Shown here piece after piece: positions 39,601-51,600 of a stretch of 64,000 nt of DNA; the stretch's first letter is position 1; every line of letters begins with the position of its first letter. Made by a program: the position numbers and the translations under genes. The notes beneath the pieces were generated by a model. It was given only the letters and a program-made list of their open reading frames with translations. It made no database searches and was not told where the DNA came from. This stretch comes from Paragonimus skrjabini miyazakii (lineage: Eukaryota > Platyhelminthes > Trematoda > Plagiorchiida > Troglotrematidae), in NCBI GenBank assembly GCA_014338405.1, contig JTDE01000149.1, positions 295,267 through 359,266 of the forward strand, read 5' to 3'.

Positions 39601-42600
39601 AGTCAACGGTCATCTCCGAAAACACGATGGCGAACTATGTAACTCTCGTCATGATGTATCCAAGACAGGTTACTTATGCTCTGGAGTTCCCGCTGTTTGA
39701 AGTTGACCATTCCAAACCTCCATCGTATTCACTGCACAAGGCTGGCAATGTTGGTGTATCTGTACTGATGATACACGTTTGTCAAACTATAAGACACTTC
39801 ATGAACACGCAGGTAATTTCAATCACAGGTGTCATGCTCTTTCATCTCTATCAGCTCATTATCAACATTGGATGAAGACTGTTGTTTTCCTAGTCGTGAA
39901 GACGCATCACACTATTTGCAGATGCAAATGTGATATCAAACTGATGAATTGAAACCTATGCTTAGTCAGGATGCACTGAGCTGTTCAGGCTACGTCACAA
40001 ATTTCGTCAATATTTTCTGTTTAATTTACATATCACTATCAGCTGTTTGTGAACAAGTTCATATTCACATTCAATCTGAACGCCCTCCAACACACAGGTC
40101 AATGCAAAACCGAACAAGAAAAGAAGTAGTAGGTAACCCTGTGCTAATCTATTCTAAGAAATGATGGTCGACTATCAACCGTCATTAGCCCCAACCGAGT
40201 CATACGTCTAACACGACACTGTTATAGAGATATTAACTTTTAAAAAGTACATGGTCGCGTTACAACATGTGACACTGATAGTCAGCAGAATTGTAGGTAT
40301 ATTTGTAACCTTTACGACAGTATCGTAAACGATAACAACACTTCCGGAACCGGAAACCAAATGAACATATAACTTTTGGACGATTGGATTGACAATGAAT
40401 ACAAACTGGGATGATAGCCAACTGAAGTTCTAATCTGAAGTTCCCAGTCTCTTGGCATGGATTTATAGTTCGACTGGTGGAGTACAAGCCATGTGAGGGT
40501 ATACGATCCTTGTCACTGTTTCGAAACCTACCGAAGCCCAGATTTTTATTAATGTTTTCGTGCTAACTGCTAGTGAAACAGTAACGTAAACATGAACATG
40601 TATAAGTTGGTCTTATTCCAAATGGTTTATCACTTAAGTAAATTCTAAAATGATAAGCTTTCAAGTGAAAGGAAACCTTTTCTTTCTTTATTTCAGCTTA
40701 TGGTTCAATTAAAGCGTGAGGAACTTCTGATACACCCGCTATGTTCAGCCTACTTGCAAATGAAGTGGTACGTCAGCCAGCTGCCAAAGTTTTAGCGATT
40801 GATGAGTCAAATCCTTGACTCACGTCCTTCTAAAACTTTAGTCGATATCTTCACTAATAGTCAAGACGTAATCTGAAAGATGCTATCATCTCTCCTTTAA
40901 TGAACGCATCACGTGAACAACAATTCGTTCCATTTGCAATGCCCAGAATTAACTTACCAAACAAGGCGCGTATGGTCATACTGCCTGGTCGAAAATTCGA
41001 TGTGACTGATAAAATTTATAACGTACTATAATTGTGACTAGAGGTTCTACTCATATCGCGCACACGCACATACTATTACCAATTTTATCAGTGAATTCGC
41101 CCTCTGAACTTTGGTCACGGCATTGTGAAAAGTCTCTGCGATCAATGAGTATTTAGAATAATTTCTTTATTGATCGACAATATTAAGCACGGTTCATGGT
41201 TGATTGAAATCTACGTTTAACCATATTCGAAAAGACACAGTAACTTTGTGTTTCTCTCCAACTGGAGTTTATTAATGGTGCTAGTTTGTATCCGAACCGG
41301 CTAGGGAATTTCGGCTTTCACGATAGTGATGCATAGTTTTTGTCGGATCATTTAGCTCGTATCAGAAATAATGGAATCCCTTCACGAAAATTTTTCAGCG
41401 TGAAAGTTTTTGGTCATAGTGCTTGGAATGTCCAATCGTCTGAACTCATCCACAATATATCCATCCTGAGCTTACGTCATGCCACGAAAAGTCAACCGAC
41501 CGTCAGGGAAACAGGGAGGGGTTTAGTCTTTCAGTATATGTTGTTTTTGAAAGGTGTCACTCAGGAGAAGCGAATACCATGCTGAGCGGACTTACCAGGC
41601 TGAAATGGGCTATGCAAGTTACGATAAGTTTCCAATGCAATAAGGACTGATTCCGAGCCCAGCTAAACGTTTGAAAGTGAAATCATTACGGGAACTTCGG
41701 AGCGAATGCAAACTTGTCGTCATGGTGAGATAGATGAATAACCAGCGACAACTGCATTAGTTCTTATGGCGCTGTATTTCATGTTTCGTTCACTGACTGC
41801 ATTCAAAATCTTCCCTAATCAATTAATAACCCCAGGGTACGTAGGACTGTTCCATTCACAGGATGAGACAGAATATTGAATCATCCTCGTGCATTTTGAA
41901 GCACTCCTCATTCGAATGGGCTAGTGCCGATTGACTTCAATTGTGCATATGCAGTTAGGTTTGAAGATATGCTCAAAAGACAGCAGTAGCTGGACTTATC
42001 TTGTAAACTGCTTTTTAACAGTCATTTGGTCTACTTTCTCCCGTCTTTCGATATGGAGCATATTTTTCTTATATTCTCGTACTTATTCATTACGACAACA
42101 TCAAAACTCCTATACAATGTAAAAAAAAAAGTATCTATTGCTACACTATTCTCAACTCTAACACGCTCTGACAATCCTCCTGTTTTGAATAGCACCACTA
42201 GCAAATTAGTGCTAATCAAAATGGATAAGAAATATCTATCATTTTTACACTGAACTAGCCCACCTCGTCAAAATTGTGGGCGAGAGTTCCTTTCAGTTTC
42301 TTATCTACAGACTCAGTCTGCATTGACATTCGCAAATTCCAGCCGGGTAAGAGGACATCCAGCTGCTTCGGTGTGGACGAAATATTGTGTAAATGGTTGA
42401 AGGCATCATCTAGAAATACACTGGTAATCGCTGATAGTGAGAAGCGGCAGCAAATGGAATAACTTTCGTTGGTCCTGGTGTTATGACGATCTGACATCAT
42501 ATGTCATACCAGTGACAATACAATGAAGCAGGACGACATGTTATTTTAAGTAGCGATTAATTATCTCAGTTAGAAGGCTAAACTCACACGTTTCTGACTC

Positions 42601-45600
42601 GGCAAGTTGGTATTTTTCCAATATGGCGTAGACAGAACGATCATATGGACATTAGTCAATGAAAAGTTAACCCATTTCTCAACCAGTGATAACACGGCTG
42701 GGTGATTGCACTAGGAACTTGGTGACGAAACCTTTCCAGTCTATATATCACCCGACCTCTAAATGACCAGCTAACGCTGTGTCAGCCCGAAAAGGCAATA
42801 GAAACCTGGGATGGCTACATAAATTTTTCACTGAATATTTCATATTTTACATGTTTTCATACGAAAACCATCCTACACTTTACTAACGTTATTCGTTTGG
42901 TTGTGGTCAGAAGTGACTGTTGTTGGTTTGTGAAGGACGGTGGCGAAGTGTACACTAATGTTGAGGTCTAATAGGAGCAAAGTTCTAGTCAAATGTTTTC
43001 TTTCCAAGTTGGCTAACCAAATAGTCTACCAGAATGCGAAAGATACAATCCAATTTATGTGATTTTCAATCCCAAGGGGAAAATTTTAAAAAAACTTGTT
43101 ACCTTATAATTTTGTCACCAGGTCTATACACTCTGAACATGTTGGTTTGGCGTAAGCATTTGTAGTTTCGAACGTGCAGCAAGAGTCACATAAGGTATTT
43201 GAAACAAATGGTTCCCTAAAACAGTTTGAAAAAAGCTGTTAGAACACGAAAAGTTGTAGTAGTTGTTTTGTATCGATTCGTCAGTAACAAATTTATTTTA
43301 ATACAAATGGTTTTTTTATAACAGACAACTAGGGAGGTGGGTAATCAATAAGCGGGTTAAGATAGGTCATTAAGTTCAGGGAAGGTTCAACTTCAAGGAC
43401 AGTTGTTTCTGAACGCACAGAACTGGCTCGAGTCGGTTGATTGCAATTGCTTCGGCAAACTGTAAGAATCATGGGTTAGAGTGACGCAACAGGATTCTCA
43501 GTGCGCAAGAACGATCGATAACGTGTCCATTGGTCAGGACGTGTCTAGCGACTGAGGAAACTAGCTGTTTACGTGTTTCAGCAAAATTGCCGTACTCCGG
43601 TAACACGGATTTATGTGCCCATTAAGGTAAGTATTGGTTCATTCTTGAGAGCAAGCATCTCTCGGTTCTGCCTATGCAAATTTTTCCGCAGTTACGTACA
43701 AATTTGTTATTATAATGTGAGGTGGCACCGATAGGCTGATCATCTCTGACTGAAGGCACCGGTAAAGTACAGTTAGTCGGTAACTAGCAAAACCGATCAA
43801 CTGATACACGCTTTCCCGAAAATAAGTTGTTCTAATATTGACCAATGTGGTAGATCACTGGAGAAGAAAATAACACAGTACTTTTTGACTAGTGTTCTTG
43901 TGCAAAGGTGTATAAATAACTTCTCAGACGAAGTAATATGTTTCGCAGTTGTTAATCCAGATGCTGGCGTGTTACTAATGCCATGTAACGGAGTTCGTGA
44001 AAAAAACTTGACGATTACGGTAGGAACAGAACTAGGCAGAAGAATTACCTTTATTCATTATTCAAACATTCATATTCAAACAAACATTCATTCACAAACA
44101 TTCATTATTCAAACGTTCTGACGGGTTAGTTCAAAGTAGCATGCATTGGAATTAGAAGTGGACTATGTAGTGTAATCTTTTCCACTGTGTTACATCAATA
44201 GGGCAGAAACTGAAGTTGAGTTTATTTTAAAAACATGTATTTAAAGCACCCCAGACTTAGAGTATGAGTTGGTGCCACAGGTGTTGTACGTGAGTAGGTA
44301 TTCAAATAAAATCATGGCTCGTAGAAGGCAACTGCTAGAATCGAGGAAGCTTCACTTGTATATCGAATGGAAAAGGTCTACATGGACCCTCATGAAAAAG
44401 TAAGGGCGTAAACTTATCGTCTAACAGAAGGCACGTTCCTAGTTAAATAGTAATATTTCACATCTGCTCGTTTGCCTTTTCATGTGGAACACTATATTTC
44501 ACTTGCATTACAACGCGCCTGTTCAACTCACTTGACTTGATTAAAGACAGGACGTAAACTGGTAGATTAGGTTCGCTGTACCATTTTTGAAAGCCACCGC
44601 ACCGCATATGTCCACATCCTGGAGGTAAAATCCTGTATACAGTCAATTACAAACTGCTAAAGAACGTCTGAGAAGCTCAAAGTTGTGTGCACAAATCTCT
44701 GTTTACTAGGTTCTTATGCCGCCATTCCCTGATATTGCTGTGACAAATGGTGCGGTATCTAAGCAATCATATCTGTAATACTAAAATGTTGTAAATTATC
44801 ATTTTTTTTACTGATGGTCAGCTGATTCAGCGTTTTATTCCATAATGGCTTCTTTCTACCACTTTGTCTCTTCCACAAAGTAACGATGAGTTTTAGGTTA
44901 GATTTCGGTTTTCTTATGAGCCGTAGTTTCAGTTTTAAAAGTGTTATTTTCCGGCATATTTCAGGAGCATATACGGAAAATGGGTGCATCTGCTGGAAAC
45001 TTTTCATCATCTCGCCCTCAGCGTCGGTATCACGTATTTTACCCTTCAGCAAATGCCTTTAGCAGTGAATTATGAGGAACCAGAAACAAAATTCTGCATA
45101 GATACTGTGAGTCCATCAATTCCAGCTTCGAAGTAACAACTGTCACGTCTGTTAATTTGACGAATACACAAATCTTGGCATGAATGCATAAATGTTTAAC
45201 AAAAATAAGTGACTTAATATGTTTTATATCCTTTTTCCGTCACAGAGCATCATCGAGTTTTTGGTTTATAGAAACAGCTGATGTACTCACGTTCAATCAT
45301 TCTTCACTGTGTAACGGGAATTCTGCAATGGTGATTTATTTTCATTAGCCAAGGCAAATTATCCAGTATACTCATCACCACCAAGGGGCAGTCTTGCCAT
45401 TTTTAATTCTCAGGTTACATAGATGAGTTGCTATCATTGAAGAACTTGCGTATCTTAAGCGGGCCAATTACACCGTTATTGGTGTATCTCTTTCTGATCT
45501 GTTTAATTTAACAGTAGTAGGGTTTGTTGGGCTTAAACTTACGGTCAAGTGACAATAACCTGTTGGTGACTAAAAAAATGCAGATGTTTTATTTTCATTT

Positions 45601-48600
45601 GCTACTAGTTATTACAAAGCCACTTGCAGAACATCGACAGGGGTCAAACAGTCACGGTATGTCTATTCCCAAACAGTTGGCAGTCAACTACTTGGAGACA
45701 ATTTTAAGCAGTTACACGCACTATTTCCTTCATATCAATGTTGTTTTCATGAAACTCATGAAAATGGTAATCACCCATTACATCTTGAGCAAAATTAAGA
45801 ATCAGCTGTTGTGCCCCTTTCAGGATTTTTTACAGATTTGTCAGTAATGATCGTTGCTTTCAAACCAATGAATGAACGTACTCAGACTGTCAGTTTAAGA
45901 ACCGATTGTACTGTTTAATCTTGAAAAATACAACGAAAGAGATTCGACCACATGCTCCGTAGAATAGAAATCGCTCACTATACTCTTACTATATCAGCAT
46001 GGTAGGCTGTCCATAAGAAGATTGGATCGGAGTCGTAATACTCAAATGGTTGATCCCAACCCAAACACAATCACCGACCGGTGTAGCTTCTATCATTTGA
46101 TCCGGGGTAGTAAAATGCTCAAGTCCACCATTTCTGATCTTCAAGTTCTTATTCACGTTAGTTCACATGAAAGGCTTCACCAAAGTAACCTATACTGTTC
46201 TTTCCACATGAAAAAGCGAGTGTTCCTGTAACCCGTTAGAGCGCCCTACAAAGGAGACGCACTAGACCATAATCATGACCTTTTAAAAAGGTCATATCGA
46301 GGTGTCAGTGGTGCTCATAGCACCGTATGTCGCAGCTAGGTAGAATCAACGGTAGACACCTCCCAGTATAGATATACTTATCATCGCGCTATGCGCCTCC
46401 CCCTACAGTTATGTTTCGCCCATTGTTCACTCATATGTGTACATTTGCTTCGTTACTAAGAAATGGTATTTAAGAAATCATAGGACTTCATAAAGCTTTC
46501 TCCTGGTTCCCTCAACTTCATACTCCATTACCGGTTATCAGATAGAAATAGTCTGAATGGGGGATCAAAAAAACGTGAAGGGTCATTGTCTTGTTCCCCA
46601 TTCAATATATCTCTACCTGTTGAGTTCAAACAAGAACGAAACCGGTACTGCAGTGTCGGATTTAGGCTGAGCACTAGAAAGCATTGTAAGCACTATTACG
46701 AACCCCAGTGGCCGTAAGCAATGTAACTTGACAATCGGAGATGAGGTGTGTCCATTGCTAATAACGGGGTGAAAACAACTTACAACTCAATTCATAAATC
46801 TTCTCGTTTTTCGATCCTTCTATCAAGTGTGCTGTTCGCAACTAACCAGTTTTTACCACCGAAAATATAACATTGTGTACCCGTTGTCGTTTCATTAATC
46901 ATGTGTCGGCTTGGCGCCAAAATGACTCATCCGTATCTGATAGCTACGCGACTGAACAGCACATAGCTTAACTGTGAATAACAAAACAACGAGTATTCTG
47001 TTTATCAGATAGGATTATTTGGATTCAGAGGAAGGCTACGGATCTGAAGAAGTTGGAAATGACTGGGTATGTTTGACAATCCACGGTAAGTGTGGAAAGT
47101 ATGGTCGAGTGAACTACTAGACGAGAGTACAATGCGGTCAGTCGAATGCATTTGACCATTCACTCACTTTGTTGCATTCACTGACTCACAGTTGCTATGC
47201 CCCTGAGCGAGGGATATTGTGCCTCGAGCAGTTACTCACTGCAATAGTGACGTGTAGCAACCTAGAGGAAAGGTTTTTATTGAAAAGGATAATACATGGC
47301 CAGACAGAATTAGTAACTTCATGAATACAGGCACGTCATTGAATGAGATATTCTGTCTTCTCAGACAACGTTTCCACGCTGCCATGTTTGTGTTCATGAA
47401 GACACCAATCGGGAAGAACAGAGAACGCACCACAAGCATTATATACCCTTCCTTTCAGTGACAGTCGGAATTCGGTGCCACAAATGATGCGCGACGGCAA
47501 ACGCAGCGTGTGTGTTTGATTTTCTCATTGCGATCTTATCGGTAGTAAGACAAACTGACCAGATAGTGTTACTCGGGTAAGCAACACTGTCCACACTCTC
47601 AAGCTGATTTTCTACAGCAAAAGTCATAGAAATAGGAATGATCCAGTTTCGAAACAGCAAATTTTCTATTTGCCGATGCGAAGCGCTTTCCATTCAGGCC
47701 ATTCCGGTCGTTTCATTTGTATGTCTTCGGCAAAAGGGTTAAACAGATCATAGTCATCTGCATACTCCATTTCGGTCAACTTAGTTCCGAGAAGAAAAGC
47801 AACACTACGTTCACTGACCTCCCCGACTGCCCCTTCAAAAATTTCCATTAGGGCCAGAGTGTAAATGAGAAAAATATTAGGGAAGGTTGAAAGCATATCT
47901 GGGTAGAAGTGAAACGACTTAAGCAAAACTTATCAAACATATAACAAACATGCTTAGACAAGCAGCAAGTGAGAGTTAACCAGAGTTAATTGTAAAAAGC
48001 CGAGCTCAGTACTACTATAATTCTAGTGACCAAATCATTTCAAGATTCTGCATGGTTTTACGAATATGTGCGCTGAAATTGCAGTTGAAATCGGCGATCG
48101 ATAACGCCGTCACAATACATGTCAAAGTTGTTTAGAATGGAACGTCATGCACACCATGGGAAGTTAGTGGAGTCTTCGGCACTAGAAACTGTGATTTATC
48201 AATTAGTTTGATCGATTACGAAAGGGACAGTGAGCACTGGTTGCCTTGGCAACCAGTAGAACCAATGGAATCAACTGCAGTAACCTCGATGCCATACATT
48301 GGCAGATCTTGTCACTGTCAATCTAAGGTGCATTCATGTCTGAAAGGAATAACCTTTGCAATGTACTAAACGTTTCCCATTTTCTCCTACAGTTAATCGA
48401 CCAGCTAGCAAAACACATTAGTTACATCAATTTCAACGCCGCCCTGTTTTACACGACAGCAGTCTGTCGTAATTATCACACTAAGTATGGTATTGATATA
48501 CGTTTATACTCTCTTCTGAACTTTCACTTGGGAACTGTTTGCACAGGTTTCAACCAAGGCCAACTTGTAATTGCTGAGGCTTAAGTGAAATTTGTTATTC

Positions 48601-51600
48601 ACATGAAAATTCCAGGAAAGTTAAGTATGAAAGTAAAGGTAGAGTGGGAAACTAATTCAGTGGTCTATTTGTCAGAACTCAACTAATGACTCACTTCTTA
48701 CTAACCGAAAATAGTGAGTCAGAAATAGCAATTCACCAATAAACAATTTTGCGGATTGCTCACAAGTTTTCCTGACAATATGATTTACATGCTAGCTGAA
48801 TGTCAACTTAACTGAAATTCGGTAGTTTATGAGACTAAAATGACAAATCATATCGATCGTTCATGTTTTAAACAGTGGAAAACAAAATATCCAAGGATTA
48901 GTACCCACAACACAAGAAAAACGAATAATTAAGAGTTTCTGAGAAGCAACGACATTCCGTTTTTATTTTAAACATGTATGTCAAACGATTTATTGCAAAT
49001 GGGCGTTTGCCAACTGTGTTCTACTAATCAAGTAGATCGACTGAATAACGGGTAGTATTGTTGTCTTTCCCATATCCTTTTCAGATATACACCAGTCGGG
49101 CACGTTCACCTTCCAACAAAACAATCTTAACGTTTATTCTGATAGTCGTCGCAATCCACATGTGTTTGAAAGGACTGCAAATATTTTATCAGGCAAGTCG
49201 ATTAGGTATTCTTTCTACTATTATGAAATTCAGCATTATACTATATTCGAATGAATGGTCCTCTTACTTTTCAACAACGCAAAAGCTTTTCTGTGGAAAC
49301 AGTTGCTCACAATGTTAGGGAATAAATTAATCTGGATGTCATTAATGAAAAGCTGTCTTTCTCGGTAAAGAATTTGAACAAATGAATCCTAAAACGAATT
49401 TTGAAAGACAATAGTAACAATTCGTATGTTCATATTGTCGCGTACTGTGCTGCCCAATCGGGTAAAATAGGAATAGGAACCTGAGCGGCATTAAACAATC
49501 TCAATTCATTGAAGAAAAAACTTTTTATTGAAGACAGCAGTATTTACGACGGCTATTAAGCGACAGGCGTCCTTCCGTTTTCATTGACCTGTTTGTTGCT
49601 ATGTTGTTCTACGACCTCGCCTCTGGTAACTAGGCTGTTTGAAGCATGATTCGCATTCAACAGCAGCTGGTCGCCGTCTACGATTGATTGGCACCAACTT
49701 GTCTATAATTCCGTCTGCAGCAACTTGTGCGCAAGCACCGATTGACTGAACTTTCTCCAATCAAGAAACCGCTCCAGTCCAATTTCATTACACATATCAG
49801 TTGAAACATGTAAAGGGAGTAGAAGAAAGAAATAATTGAACAAACTAAGCTGACAAACCGAGTTTCTATGATCACCAATCTGTCACCAGTCAGATACAGT
49901 GCAGAGGGAGATTCAAGTTCAATAAATTTTACACTCAAAAGAAGGGCCTGTTGCGCACATCTAGCACGGAGTCGAGTCAATTCGGCTGACGAGCTTACAA
50001 CGCCGCCTCAACACACGTGGAGGGATTTTCGAATCGATCACAGGACCGGTCATCATTAGATGTTTGCCTATTTAGGAAGGCCACAGTTATACATCACATA
50101 GTATACTGTGCATACACACTACATAATACATTATTATCGTTTATTTTGAAGAGCAATATACACAGCTTCGTTCAAGAGAAGAACAAACGGTGACACCAAA
50201 AATAAGCAACAGATATGTAAAAGGTGAATGTAAAAACAGGCTGTCTGTCAAATGTGAGACGCTGCGTAGTAAGCAACACTGAACAAATGACAAGTCCTCT
50301 CACAAGAATAGCAAGCGTTAATGAGCAAATCATCAAATGAAAAGTTATTTGGGTTGTATATAACAAACGGGTTTAGGATTTAAAGGAAAATAGATGAAAA
50401 ATAACAAAAACAACAACAAAAAGCAAATAGGTAAACGGTCAGTATTCACAAAATCCAAAAGGCTCTTCAGGGCACAAAAGTGCTATCACAGTCAAGGCTC
50501 ACGCATCGGGACAGAAAATGTCTTTTCATAATGAGACAACTGTCAGAGAGGTGGCAACAGTCAACGCCAGGTTCCCCGCATAAATGTGTCGTAAGTTTTT
50601 AGGGAACCTAGAACAGTCAGTAGACATAAATCCGTGACTGCGTAAGAGGGCAGCCCCAGTCGAAGAATAGCATTACTTGAAGAAGGAAATATAATACCGC
50701 GAAAAGAGATGATCACAGGTGAGTGAGAAACAGAGTTCACATCACAGCCCAAAGTATGGAGGACCGATTGAATGGTAGCATTATGAGAGTCGGTCCCGTA
50801 CTTCGCAATCTTGTCTGTCCAAGCAAATTGGCTTCGATAATCATCCACTATACTGACATCAAGCACTACAGCAGCACTGTCACGGACCACGATGACATCG
50901 GGTTTGATGAACGAGCTCGCTGTTGGTACTCGTAGCTCCTCGAAGACTGTATAGCCCGAGTTGCGCAGTCGTTTCGCCAGGTCTTTGGCCACACGGTTGT
51001 GTCGGGCACAACGCGCGTCATGGGTGATCCAGCATGATTGTAGAATATGGGCGAGGCTTTCCGGTTGACCGCAGTTACCACGGCAGAGAACTGAGTGGTC
51101 ACTTCGGCCACCTCGTGAATTTCGGACTTTAGTCCTTAACAGATTACATCGGAGCTGGATGGCACGAATAAAGATTCTGGGGAAGATGCGATCTGGATTA
51201 AACAGCCAACGATTGGAGAGTGGAGATCGTGACACTTCCTGAAGACCACGACCGTCAAGCGAATGGTAGAGTTTATCCATCCACGCCGCATGGGCTTCCT
51301 CCTTGTTCGTCACCACTACACCCTGAACACGTACTGGGATGTTTATTTCCCTCAAGATAGGGCCAAATGAATTATCTCTGACCACATTTCGCAGAACTGG
51401 ACATTGACTGGAGAGAAGTCTCTCCACTCGAGATTTGCGCGAGATGGGAATAGTGGTAGACAAACTCGGGATGCCCAAACCGCCCAAACGAATTGGGGTG
51501 TGGATGTAGCTGATTGGTGTCTTTAGGAAGGCGGAGCCACTGCCGAACAAATTGGCGAACCGTACAGTCCATGGCTTTGAGGGTGTTACGGTGGACTCGG

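Larger units (their letters stand above)
35888..40696. other. TRPA1 intron, about 4.8 kb, with antisense RTE and a SINE
   Basis: GT (gtcagt) to AG (tctttatttcag). Between 35888 and 36690 and between 39250 and 40390 nothing was assigned; ORFs at 39594-39875 and 39949-40164 have no recognisable domain. Confidence 0.65.

Noticed and set aside
44759..45052. 97-codon - strand ORF
   Set aside because: No recognisable motif and it ends against the candidate exon on the other strand; likely chance.
48394..48584. Exon after ttctcctacag (IDQLAKHISYINFNAALFY) as S1
   Set aside because: Only phase 0 is open; no good phase-0 donor joins it to 49085, and the hydrophobic pattern is weak.
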